Shown here: piece after piece, positions 45,376-54,725 of the stretch
Numbering within the stretch: position 1 is the first letter of the stretch
Layout of the letters: each line of letters opens with the position of its first letter
Assembly (NCBI RefSeq): GCF_001654455.1
Contig: NZ_CP015772.1
Coordinates: forward strand, 5,456,001 to 5,520,000
DNA from: Niabella ginsenosidivorans
GTDB taxonomy: Bacteria; Bacteroidota; Bacteroidia; Chitinophagales; Chitinophagaceae
DNA: 64,000 nt
Reading direction: 5' to 3'
Notes under the pieces: generated by a model
What the model was told of the DNA's origin: nothing
Databases searched by the model: none
Seen by the model: the letters and a program-made list of their open reading frames with translations, nothing else
Made by a program: the position numbers and the translations under genes

Positions 45376-46224
45376 CTGGCGTATGGCAGCGTTCAGTTTT
45401 TTAACGATGCCGGTTGCTTCAGCAACACTGAATGCGCCTGCAATCTGTAACCGGCCGCCGGCAATTTCACCATTAATGACCGGTGCCATTATAATTTTTT
45501 TGTCTACTAAAACTGCAAGTTGTTTACCTGTATTATTATGTGTAAGCAGTTGAAAAGCTTTTGCTCCATCAGTAGTCAGTTCCAGCCTGATTACGGGCTG
45601 GGCGGTATGATCGTCAAAATATAAGATGGCCTTTTCCAAGGCTTTAAAGGTTAATACAGGTCTTTTTCCAGGCATTTTTAGAGCGGTATTGTTCGCCGGT
45701 TCTGTCAGCAAATAAAATCCGTCTGCCCGGTTCACTGCTCCGGCCGGATAGTTGGCATATCCGGTTGTTTGGGATGAAGCACTATCAGGGGTTACAACAT
45801 CCGGAGCCTTGTTTGCGGAAGAGCCGTTCCGGGTATGTTGAATCTTTCCGGTCAAATCAACAAACTGTTCTTCAATCTTTGCGTCCAGCATGTGTTGTTG
45901 CTGAAAGAATTTTTTTCCTGCAGGCGTTTTCAGAAACCGGTAAATACTGTCCGTTTCCGGTTCTGTAAAAACAGCCAGAAAAGCCCTGGACATTTTAGCA
46001 GAAACTGCTGTATCTGACAGTTCCCTTTCCAGCGCTTCAATTTTGCGGATATCAGCTGTATCAGCATGCTGCTTTACCTGATCCAGCTTCAGCAATACGG
46101 CACTGCTGTTGTATCTTTGGTTATACCCCACTACGTGAATAATGGAATCTATTTTTACAGCCGTGGTCTGAGACCATCCGGCTGCTGTCATAAAAAGACC
46201 GCTGAAAAAAAGTAATCGTTTCAT
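45373..46224 (-). CDS. Secreted protein joining a DUF2059-like region to a SecDF P1-head-like domain
   Basis: A 283-residue protein with a signal peptide (first ~18 residues, ending GWSQ). Residues ~60-130 have the FLKTPAGKKFFQQ style of DUF2059. After a low-complexity linker (~130-160), residues ~165-280 resemble the P1 head of SecD: VIRLELTTDGAKAFQLLTHNNTGKQLAVLVDKKIIMAPVI seen in outline, then a GRLQIAGAFSVAEATGI strand-helix. No transmembrane SecD body follows. A stand-alone P1 head suggests a periplasmic binding or folding role, which is inference. Confidence 0.65.
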   Translation of the reverse strand: MKRLLFFSGLFMTAAGWSQTTAVKIDSIIHVVGYNQRYNSSAVLLKLDQVKQHADTADIRKIEALERELSDTAVSAKMSRAFLAVFTEPETDSIYRFLKTPAGKKFFQQQHMLDAKIEEQFVDLTGKIQHTRNGSSANKAPDVVTPDSASSQTTGYANYPAGAVNRADGFYLLTEPANNTALKMPGKRPVLTFKALEKAILYFDDHTAQPVIRLELTTDGAKAFQLLTHNNTGKQLAVLVDKKIIMAPVINGEIAGGRLQIAGAFSVAEATGIVKKLNAAIRQ

Positions 46225-46266
46225 GGTGTATGGTTAAAAAACAGGTTGCAACATTTTAGCAGTATA

Positions 46267-46656
46267 TTACAGGTTGCCTACGATCAATTCCTGTATTTCC
46301 TTCATTTCGGAATCTGTTAATTGCAGCTTGGGCTGAAGGAAATTAACGTCATTGGCACTGTTTAAAGGGATCAGGTGCACATGGGCGTGCGGCACTTCAA
46401 TGCCTACCACACTTACGCCGCAACGGTTACAATCGAAGCTTTTTTCAATGGCCTTGGCAACAGGTTTTGCAAATACCAGTAATCCGGAAAGGTACTCGTC
46501 CGGAACATCAAACAGCTTGTCTACTTCAATTTTTGGAATGACCAGCGTATGGCCTTTGCGCAGGGGCATAATATCTAAAAAGGCAATGAAGTGATCATTT
46601 TCTGCGATCTTATAGGAAGGAATTTCCCCTGATATGATTTTTGAAAAGATGGTCAT
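46267..46656 (-). CDS. HIT-family nucleotide hydrolase/transferase
   Basis: A 129-residue HIT protein of the HinT/Hit branch. The active-site triad HAHVHLIPL is at about 89-97, and the N-terminal IFSKIISGEIPSYKIAEND is the family start. The substrate is probably an AMP-linked compound. It lies 45 bp downstream of the next gene's 3' end on the same strand. Confidence 0.95.
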   Translation of the reverse strand: MTIFSKIISGEIPSYKIAENDHFIAFLDIMPLRKGHTLVIPKIEVDKLFDVPDEYLSGLLVFAKPVAKAIEKSFDCNRCGVSVVGIEVPHAHVHLIPLNSANDVNFLQPKLQLTDSEMKEIQELIVGNL

Positions 46657-46700
46657 GAAATCTTCTTTTAAGTGGAAGATACGAAAAAAGAAACTACATG

Positions 46701-47932
46701 TTATTTCCTTTTCCTTCGTCCGGGTTCGCCGGCCATCAGATGACTTAACAGCTCCATCATGTTGGAGAGATCTGCTTCATCTCTATGAACTGCTTTGTAT
46801 TCTTTAATAATTGCTTGTATTACTGGTAGCACTTTTTTTTCATCGGCAAGATCTGTTAACGTATGCTCTATGCTTTCTTTTACTTCCTTTAGTTGCCGTA
46901 ATTCCTTTTCCAGTCGCAGTTGTTTTAGCTGCCAGGGTGCCTGAACAAATTTTTGAAGGGCAAGGTATGGGGGTGCTCATATATTCCTGCTATTTCATCT
47001 TCCAGGCCATCCACCTGCTCTTTCAGGATCTGATTATATATGGACAGTTGTTCATTGGAAGCGGTATTGCCCGCATTTTCTTCTTTTTGTACCCATTGCA
47101 GCTCAAGCCGTAAGAGCGTAGGCAGGTCGTTATTTTCGTATGCAATTGTAAGCTGCTTCATTAGTTCTTCTTTTTGCATTTTCAGATCCGGATCCTGTTC
47201 CAGATCCGGGTGAAAAATTTTTGCCAGCTGCTTATAAATACTACTGACGTTTTTGGCTTTAGCTGCTTCTACCTGCTTTTCTTTTTCTTCCCGCTCCAGT
47301 TGTTTCTTGGTTTTTTTACGCAGTGCTTTTTCTTTCTCCCCGGTTTGCCTGTAAAACTCTTCTTCCATCTTTTTAGCCCTCTCGATAATTTCTTCGGGCG
47401 TCATGCCGTTATGCAGGTCATCAAAGTTCATTGAGAAACCGGCCTCTTCAAACATCGTTTCCATATTGCTTTTTATGTCTTCCAGATAGTCGTCCATTTC
47501 TTCTTTTAAAGCGGCATCATAGCTTTTGTTAAACAGCTCTTTGAAAATGGATTTTATTTCATCGTCCGGTTGCTGCTCTTCTTCCAGATAGGTTTCCATC
47601 TGGGATTTTATGAGCTCCTTTAAGAATTTTCGCTGATCAAACAAGCGTATTGCTTTATTTTTATATATGGCATAAAGCTTTTTTAACAATTGCTTCCGTG
47701 CCCCGGCCAGTTCAATGTTAAGCGGGTAAATGTGTTTGGCATAAAAGATCAGTTTACCGTCAAGCTCACTGGTCGTTGTTCTTAGTTCCGTTTGCAGTTT
47801 TTCTATTTTTTTAATCAGGCGGTTAAAGGTTTGCTGCGGTTTACTAAGCACCTGTTGATTGTTCTTTTTTGTGATGATCAGCGCTTTTTTGTCCGCTGCA
47901 TTTTTATCATTGTTAAATAAGAATTGCTGCAT
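46701..47932 (-). pseudogene. J-domain-containing protein, interrupted by a frameshift
   Basis: The first ~336 codons (47932-~46973) encode a highly charged, coiled-coil-rich protein with a C-terminal J-domain-like core IYKQLAKIFHPDLEQD (HPD motif) and ELMKQLTIAYENNDLPTLLRLEL. At a run of five G (46969-46973; C on the coding strand) the frame is lost. With six, the protein continues PYLALQKFVQAPWQLKQLRLEKEL to a Lys/Arg-rich end at 46701, about 410 residues. The downstream piece has no start codon of its own and coding-like composition. Start ATG 47932 is preferred to 47956. Function: probable co-chaperone, inference. Confidence 0.75.
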
Positions 47933-48025
47933 ATTATAGGAATTACGGACCGGCACAATTTAAAACAATGAAAGATAAGGTAGAGGGTACGTTATGCACA
48001 TTCAGTTCATACACCATTGCCAGGA

Positions 48026-48060
48026 TTAAAAAAGCCGTTCTGGTTTGACCGGAACGGCTT
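48026..48060 (-). terminator. Terminator of greA
   Basis: Minus-strand stem AAGCCGTTC / GAACGGCTT (9 bp, extended inward by GG/CC across a wobble) followed by TTTTTT. It lies about 70 bp after the greA stop. Confidence 0.8.
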
Positions 48061-48132
48061 GGAAACGGATAGCAGTGCTGAAGTAAAGTAAATGACACCC
48101 GTTTCCTGTGCACCCCAGCCGGCTGCCCGAAA

Positions 48133-48603
48133 TTATATACTGATCTCTTCAATTTTAAACTGGATAACCCCGGCCGGCGCCTGCACATCTGCCACCTCTC
48201 CGGGCTCTTTGCCCAGGATGCCTTTGCCGATAGGCGAGGTAATGGATATTTTTCCGGCTTTAAGATCTGCCTCCTGCTCGCTGACCAATTGGTAGGTTAC
48301 CTGTTTCTTTGTTTTAAGATTGGTGAGCTTGACCTTGGTCAGTATGGAAACCTTGCTGGTATCGATAGTGGATTCATCCACTACCCGTGCGTTAGCCAGT
48401 GCGCCTTCCAGCGCGGCTATCTTTGCTTCCAGTATGCCCTGGGCCTCTTTTGCGGCATCATATTCTGCGTTTTCTTTTAAGTCGCCTTTTTCACGTGCTT
48501 CGGCAATAGCCTTGCTTGCAGCAGGGCGCTCCACACTTTTCATATGCTGCAGCTCTTCCTTCATTTGCTCCAGCGTTTCCTTTGTTACATATTGGATACT
48601 CAT
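48133..48603 (-). CDS. greA: Transcription elongation factor GreA
   Basis: A 156-residue protein with the N-terminal coiled coil (residues ~5-75, with the acidic DLKENAEYDAAKEAQ tip) and a C-terminal FKBP-like domain (SPIGKGILGKEPGEVADVQAP). GreA rescues backtracked RNA polymerase by stimulating transcript cleavage. Own terminator downstream. Confidence 0.97.
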   Translation of the reverse strand: MSIQYVTKETLEQMKEELQHMKSVERPAASKAIAEAREKGDLKENAEYDAAKEAQGILEAKIAALEGALANARVVDESTIDTSKVSILTKVKLTNLKTKKQVTYQLVSEQEADLKAGKISITSPIGKGILGKEPGEVADVQAPAGVIQFKIEEISI

Positions 48604-48627
48604 ATATGTTTTCTTTAGAATAAACAG

Positions 48628-48666
48628 AAAAAAATAACAACGCCTCAGAAGATAACTGAAGCGTTG
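48628..48666 (-). terminator. Terminator of the 2-hydroxyacid dehydrogenase gene
   Basis: On the minus strand CAACGCTTCAG / CTGAGGCGTTG (11 pairs, one wobble) with a 7-nt loop, then TTATTTTTTT. It sits in the leader of greA, so it also separates the two co-directional genes. Confidence 0.8.
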
Positions 48667-48707
48667 CTCATTTTAATAACTCTTGTTACAAATATAACTA
48701 AAAAGGA

Positions 48708-49643
48708 TTAAATTTCCTTTATGCCTAATTTTTTTAACAGAACTGTTGCCATTCTTAAAAAAGCTTCATGACTATAGCCGGCAATATGGGGTGTAATAAT
48801 TACATTTGGTTGATTTAGAAGCCATTGTAATTGCTCTTTTTCTTCAGCTGTATAGGTGTTCAGTTTTTCATTTTCTAAAACATCTAAACAGGCACCGGAA
48901 ATAAGCCCTTGTTTAAGTCCCTCGGTCAAAACAGGCAGATGAATGACTTTGCCACGGCTGGCATTGATGATGATGGGCTTTTGCTGCATGGTTTGCATAA
49001 GCTCCAGTGTAAGCATGCCCTTTGTGTCTGCCGTAAGAGGAACATTAAAGCTGATCACATCAGCATATTTACAAACCTGCTCCAGAGATGCTTCTTTGAT
49101 ATAGCCCCGCGCAAAATCCATTTTAAACTTATCATAGGCCAGCACAGTAACGCCAAAGGCTTCCAGCAGCTTTGCAAAGGCACCACCGGTATTGCCAAAG
49201 CCGATGATGCCCACTGTTTTCCCGGAAAGCTCTGTGCCCCGGTTCTCCTCCCTTTTCCAGATCAACTCCCGGACTTCTGTTGTGGCGATGTTCATCTTAT
49301 TAAGCAGCATCAGCAGCAGCCCGAGGCTATGCTCTGCCACCGCATTCCGGTTACCTTCCGGGCTGCTTACGCAAACGATACCTTTGCTTTGCGCATAAGG
49401 AACGTCTACCAGCTCCATACCGCTGCCCAGGCGGCCGATCCATTTAAGAGCAGGAGCAGCGTCTATCAGGTTTTTGTCTACTGTAATGCGCGTGGTCAGC
49501 ACCAGGCCGGTTACGTCATTGACCCGGCTGTAAAGCTCTTCATAAGAGATCTGTGGCTGATAAGAAACCTCAAACCCTTTTTCGGTAAGCGTTTTTTGTA
49601 AGATGGGATGCGCATTACCTGTAATAATCACTTTCTCTTTCAT
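48708..49643 (-). CDS. D-isomer-specific 2-hydroxyacid dehydrogenase
   Basis: A 311-residue NAD(P)-dependent enzyme. The Rossmann motif GFGNTGGAFAKLLEAFG is at ~148-164. Catalytic residues fit the family: Arg in NASRGKVIHL (~233), Glu in DVLENEKLN (~262) and His in ITPHIAGYS (~285). The sequence is near the length of 3-phosphoglycerate dehydrogenase without a regulatory domain, but no serine-pathway neighbour is present, so the substrate is open. Confidence 0.9.
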   Translation of the reverse strand: MKEKVIITGNAHPILQKTLTEKGFEVSYQPQISYEELYSRVNDVTGLVLTTRITVDKNLIDAAPALKWIGRLGSGMELVDVPYAQSKGIVCVSSPEGNRNAVAEHSLGLLLMLLNKMNIATTEVRELIWKREENRGTELSGKTVGIIGFGNTGGAFAKLLEAFGVTVLAYDKFKMDFARGYIKEASLEQVCKYADVISFNVPLTADTKGMLTLELMQTMQQKPIIINASRGKVIHLPVLTEGLKQGLISGACLDVLENEKLNTYTAEEKEQLQWLLNQPNVIITPHIAGYSHEAFLRMATVLLKKLGIKEI

Positions 49644-49758
49644 CTGTATATTTTTATAGTTTCTATAGTCTCATGAACAATTTTTCTAAGATAGATGGAA
49701 ATTTTTGAATTGGGATCAATGAGAGCTGATTATGGAATGTTATAAGAGGAACCTCTGC

Positions 49759-50514
49759 TCAGGATTGCATTTTAAAGCTGAGCGCTGCAAAGTCGGCTAC
49801 CGATAACTGTTCTGCACGCCTGCCAAAGATTTCGTTTTTTAAAATGGCTTCCGGGAAAAGCGGCTTAACGGCATTCCGCAGGGTTTTTCTGCGCTGGTTA
49901 AAAGCCGTCTTTACCAGGACCGTAAAGGTTTTTACTGATTTCATTGCAATAACCGTTTCTTTTCTTTTTAGCCGGATGACGCCACTTTTTACCTTTGGTG
50001 GCGGGGTAAAGGATTGTTCGCTTACATCAAATAGATACGCTACTTCATAAAAAGCCTGGATGAGCACACTGGTTACACCATAGATCTTTGACCCGGGAGG
50101 AGCCGCTACGCGTTGCGCCACCTCTTTTTGGAACATCCCTGTTATCACCGGCACCTGCTCCTTCCATTCCAGTATTTTAAAAAGGATCTGGGTTGAAATG
50201 TTATAAGGGAAATTGCCTACAATGTGAAAAGGGCCTTCAAAAGGAACAGTACTGTCCAGAATGCTTTGGTGAATGATCTTGTCTTTCAAAGCCGGGTAGG
50301 TATTTAAAAGATACTGTACCTTTTCATCATCCAGCTCTATGGCCTTAAATGAAACACCGGGCAGGTCCATCAAATAACGGGTAATAGCACCGCCGCCGGG
50401 ACCTATCTCCAGCAATTGTTGTGGTTTTTCCGATCTTACGGCAGCAACAATTTTCCGGCAGATGTTATCATCTTTTAAAAAATGTTGCCCTAATGATTTT
50501 TTCAGCGTATACAT
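49759..50514 (-). CDS. rsmA: 16S rRNA dimethyladenosine transferase (KsgA)
   Basis: A 251-residue S-adenosylmethionine-dependent enzyme that dimethylates two adenines of helix 45 in 16S rRNA. N-terminal KSLGQHFLKDDNIC, motif I EIGPGGGAIT (~37-46) and motif IV NFPYNIS (~99-105) are clear; FNQRRKTLRNAV lies near the C-terminus. The start overlaps the stop of the CDGSH gene by one base, so the two are coupled. Confidence 0.96.
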   Translation of the reverse strand: MYTLKKSLGQHFLKDDNICRKIVAAVRSEKPQQLLEIGPGGGAITRYLMDLPGVSFKAIELDDEKVQYLLNTYPALKDKIIHQSILDSTVPFEGPFHIVGNFPYNISTQILFKILEWKEQVPVITGMFQKEVAQRVAAPPGSKIYGVTSVLIQAFYEVAYLFDVSEQSFTPPPKVKSGVIRLKRKETVIAMKSVKTFTVLVKTAFNQRRKTLRNAVKPLFPEAILKNEIFGRRAEQLSVADFAALSFKMQS

Positions 50515-50741
50515 TAAACGGTTTTCTTGGGAGGTAGCGCAAAGGCAATGGCCTCGTGCTCAAAATGGCCTTTATGGCTTCCGTCGCAAAAAGGCTTGTT
50601 GGCCGATTTTCCGCAACGGCAAAGGGACACGACGGTTCTGCCACCCAGGTCATACGGGTTGCCTTCCTTATCTACTATTTCAAAATCACCTTCGACTCTT
50701 AAAGAGCCATTGTTATTGACCGTAATTTTTGTAGCTGCCAT
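50514..50741 (-). CDS. CDGSH iron-sulfur domain protein
   Basis: A 75-residue protein with one CDGSH motif: CRCGKSANKPFCDGSH (residues ~43-58), which binds a [2Fe-2S] cluster through three Cys and one His. The N-terminal ~35 residues are a beta-strand cap. Such proteins are small redox or cluster-transfer proteins. Translationally coupled to rsmA. Confidence 0.94.
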   Translation of the reverse strand: MAATKITVNNNGSLRVEGDFEIVDKEGNPYDLGGRTVVSLCRCGKSANKPFCDGSHKGHFEHEAIAFALPPKKTV

Positions 50742-50751
50742 AGTTTAACAA

Positions 50752-50759
50752 CGAAGGTA
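50752..50759 (-). promoter_or_regulatory. -7 promoter element for the CDGSH-rsmA pair
   Basis: Minus-strand TACCTTCG (one mismatch to TAnnTTTG), 10 bp upstream of the ATG at 50741. The leader would be very short. Confidence 0.45.
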
Positions 50760-50808
50760 CTACTTAAGGCCGGCATTTGGAGCAGGTGAAAGTTAGGAAC
50801 AGAGGGGC

Positions 50809-50816
50809 TATCTTTG
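50809..50816 (+). promoter_or_regulatory. -7 promoter element for the HAD phosphatase
   Basis: TATCTTTG, an exact TAnnTTTG match, ending 5 bp before the ATG at 50822; the mRNA would be nearly leaderless. This decides the start against the upstream in-frame codon at 50777. Confidence 0.5.
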
Positions 50817-50821
50817 TTGCT

Positions 50822-51436
50822 ATGATACAAAATGTGATTTTCGATTTTGGTGGAGTGTTTTTGAACCTGGATTTTAACCGCTCATTTTCGGCGTTTGAAG
50901 AATTAGGGTTTAAAAATATCAGGGAGCTGTTTACCCAGTACAGCGCCGCGCCTATTATACGGGAAATAGAAATAGGTGTTATTACTCCTGATGAATTCTA
51001 TGAAGGCATGCGGAAAATAGCAGGACGCCCGGTTACAGATGAGCAGTTAAGAACCGCATGGAACGCCATGTTACTGGATTACCGCAAACCCAGTCTTGAC
51101 TTTCTGATTCCGCTGGCGGATCAGTACAACCTGTTTTTATTAAGCAATACCAACAGGATTCATCATGAACATTTTTCAAAGACACTGCAGGATGAAACGG
51201 GCTATGCATCGCTGGAAAGCTTCTTTACAAAAGCCTGGTTTTCGCACGAAATCCACCGGCGCAAGCCCGATTTAACAACCTACGAATTTGTACTGGACAA
51301 TGCCGGGCTCATAGCGGCCGAAACCCTGTTTATTGACGACAGTTATACCAACCTGCCGCATGCAAAAGAGCTGGGCATGCAAACACATTTACTGCTGCAG
51401 GAAGAGCGGATTGAAAACCTGGAGATCCTTCAATAG
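50822..51436 (+). CDS. HAD-family phosphatase
   Basis: A 204-residue haloacid dehalogenase-like hydrolase. Motif I DFGGVF is near the start with Asp8 (Asp10 is absent, replaced by Gly, as in several Bacteroidota members), motif II LLSNTNRIH (~98-106), motif III Lys in RRKPDLTTYEFVL (~140) and motif IV LFIDDSYTN (~162-170). Similar to YihX-like sugar-phosphatases. The exact substrate is unknown. ATG at 50822 follows the promoter directly. Confidence 0.9.
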   Translation: MIQNVIFDFGGVFLNLDFNRSFSAFEELGFKNIRELFTQYSAAPIIREIEIGVITPDEFYEGMRKIAGRPVTDEQLRTAWNAMLLDYRKPSLDFLIPLADQYNLFLLSNTNRIHHEHFSKTLQDETGYASLESFFTKAWFSHEIHRRKPDLTTYEFVLDNAGLIAAETLFIDDSYTNLPHAKELGMQTHLLLQEERIENLEILQ

Positions 51437-51550
51437 TCATTCCCGGATCTTTATTTTCGTCTCTTTTTCCGTTTATCCAGATTGTTTTTTCCAAAGAAGC
51501 GGCCTTTTATAATAATCAAAGTTGTAAAAGCTCTTTATTAAGAATAAACA

Positions 51551-51581
51551 AAAGCCCCTGCTCTTTTTGAACAGAGGCTTT
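51551..51581 (-). terminator. Terminator after atpH
   Basis: Minus-strand stem AAAGCCTCTG / CAGGGGCTTT (10 pairs with one G-U) with an 11-nt loop and TGTTTATT tail, 18 bp after the atpH stop. It marks the end of this ATP synthase operon. Confidence 0.7.
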
Positions 51582-51598
51582 GCTTTATAAAATAATTT

Positions 51599-52162
51599 TT
51601 ACCGTACCTTATAGATGAAGTCGTTGTTCTTAAACTGCTTGGCGATCGCCTTCAGATCGTAGCTGATGCTGGCATCCACCATTTTGTCGCCCATTTCTAA
51701 AACGAAACCACCAATAATATCCGGATCAACGGTTGACTCCAGCTCAATATTCTGTTCCCCGGTTACTGTTTTTACCTGGTTCATGATATTGTTCTTTACT
51801 TCATCACTTACCGGCACTGCGGTGGTCAGCTTAACGGTATGGATGTTATTGAGCACTTTATATTGCTCAATGAATGCAGGAAGGATCTCTGGCAGAACCG
51901 ATTCCCTGTTCTTGGCAATTAACAGGTTGGTAAATCCTTTTGTAATGGCACCTATATGGTTGCCGGTAATGGCATTTACAATGCTTTTCTTTTTATCAGC
52001 TTTAATAACGGGGCTGCGCAGCAGGTTCACGAAATCTCTGCTTTCTTTGCATACGGCCTGCAACCACTGAATGTCGGCAAATACCTCCTGGACCTGGTTA
52101 CGTTCTTTTGCCAGGTCTAACAAGGCTTTTGCATATCTGGAGGCTAAACGGGGATTCGGCAT
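51599..52162 (-). CDS. atpH: ATP synthase F1 subunit delta
   Basis: A 187-residue delta/OSCP subunit. N-terminal LASRYAKALLDLAKE helix and the C-terminal GGFVLEMGDKMVDASISYDLKAI segment are typical. Delta joins F1 to the peripheral stalk. In most operons atpA follows; here the terminator at 51551-51581 and a plus-strand HAD gene follow instead. Confidence 0.95.
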   Translation of the reverse strand: MPNPRLASRYAKALLDLAKERNQVQEVFADIQWLQAVCKESRDFVNLLRSPVIKADKKKSIVNAITGNHIGAITKGFTNLLIAKNRESVLPEILPAFIEQYKVLNNIHTVKLTTAVPVSDEVKNNIMNQVKTVTGEQNIELESTVDPDIIGGFVLEMGDKMVDASISYDLKAIAKQFKNNDFIYKVR

Positions 52163-52228
52163 ATTGTGAATTAAAATTGAGATTTCAGACAGGAATAGCG
52201 GTTCCCGATCGGAAATGAGTTGAAGGAA

Positions 52229-52723
52229 TTAGTTCAGCTTAATAGATTGCACCAGGCTGTTGATGTATTCTTCCTGTTTTGCCTGGCCGGCCAATTGTTG
52301 CTTCAGCACTTTTTCGCTTACCTCAATAACCATTTTGCCTACTTCGTTCTTTACATCAGTAAGAGCTGCCATTTTTTGTGCATTGATGGCCTGTTGTGCA
52401 TCTGCAATAATTTTACCTGCTTCCTGCTTGGCCTGTTCCTTGGCTTCGTTAATGATCTTATCCTTTGTTTCACGCGCTTCTTTTAAAAGCTGTGCCCGTT
52501 CTTCGCGTGCCTGTGCTAAAAGATTTTCATTTTCACTTTGCAACTGTGCCATTTCTGCTTTTACCTTTTCGGCAGAAGCAATAGCGTCTGCAATATTTTG
52601 TTCCCGGTCGTTCAGGGATTTAATGATCGGCTTCCATGCAAATTTTTTCAATACCAGAAAAACAACAACAAAGGCAACAAAGCCCCATACAAAGTAGCCA
52701 AGATCCGGAATGAGTAAATTCAT
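52229..52723 (-). CDS. atpF: ATP synthase F0 subunit b
   Basis: A 164-residue peripheral-stalk subunit. One N-terminal membrane helix (residues ~7-27), then a long Ala/Lys/Glu-rich coiled coil to the C-terminus. Its start is 168 bp downstream of atpE, the largest gap in the operon, and the gap contains a strong hairpin. Confidence 0.95.
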   Translation of the reverse strand: MNLLIPDLGYFVWGFVAFVVVFLVLKKFAWKPIIKSLNDREQNIADAIASAEKVKAEMAQLQSENENLLAQAREERAQLLKEARETKDKIINEAKEQAKQEAGKIIADAQQAINAQKMAALTDVKNEVGKMVIEVSEKVLKQQLAGQAKQEEYINSLVQSIKLN

Positions 52724-52827
52724 TTTCTTTTTATTTAAGGTCTGTCTGACAGATAGATTTAAGGTTGTATAACTGGTGATAGCCTAAGGCTCAGCAGCTT
52801 TACTCCCTTGAACTGATTTGATTTAAA

Positions 52828-52862
52828 TACTGTACCCATTGCCCTTTGCGCCGGGTACAGTA
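52828..52862. other. Perfect 10-bp hairpin between atpE and atpF
   Basis: Arms TACTGTACCC (52828-52837) and GGGTACAGTA (52853-52862) with a 15-nt loop. On the minus (coding) strand the tail is TTTAAATC, so it is a poor terminator. It is more likely an mRNA stability or processing element behind atpE, whose product is needed in several copies per enzyme. Confidence 0.6.
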
Positions 52863-52891
52863 GTGCTTTTGTTCGTGCAGCAGCTGAGATC

Positions 52892-54294
<1,403 letters not shown>

Positions 54295-54313
54295 ATCGCT
54301 CTGAAATTTGCGG

Positions 54314-54321
54314 CAAAGATA
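54314..54321 (-). promoter_or_regulatory. -7 promoter element for the atpBEFH operon
   Basis: Minus-strand TATCTTTG, an exact TAnnTTTG match, 20 bp before the ATG at 54294. No -33 TTTG at the usual spacing. Confidence 0.55.
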
Positions 54322-54385
54322 AGGCTGAAATGAATAAAAAAAGGAATTTACAGGCGGGTATTTAAAGTTTTTAGCGGTCGATGGA

Positions 54386-54628
54386 TTACTTTCCCGGGAT
54401 TTTTTTGATCCGTCCCGGTTCAATGACATCGATCTGGTCTTTGGCACGGTTTACGGCTTTTTTATCAGCGATGAGATGGTTAATGTGCAGAAAGAGCACT
54501 TTGATGCCATTTTGATCAGTTATTGCAGCCAGTTTAAAGCTAAGGTCTTCCAGCCCTTTCATTTCCGGCTCCCGTAAAACAGGGAGTTTGTCTTTTTCCT
54601 CCGGAAAATAGTTCTTTTTACCTGCCAT
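54386..54628 (-). CDS. Small hypothetical protein
   Basis: An 80-residue hydrophilic protein, Lys-rich at both ends, without signal or membrane helix. It is the only coding candidate in this stretch, keeps a coding-like composition and starts with ATG. I do not recognise a family. It is not the AtpI/AtpZ-type helper often found ahead of atpB, which would be membrane-spanning. Confidence 0.5.
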   Translation of the reverse strand: MAGKKNYFPEEKDKLPVLREPEMKGLEDLSFKLAAITDQNGIKVLFLHINHLIADKKAVNRAKDQIDVIEPGRIKKIPGK

Positions 54629-54725
54629 TATGCGCAGGGTTTTAAAAAGCCAGGAATCTTTATTCGGAAAATGGGAGTGTAGCTGTTTATCAGATTATTT
54701 GATTGTTAATCAACGTGATAGGTTT

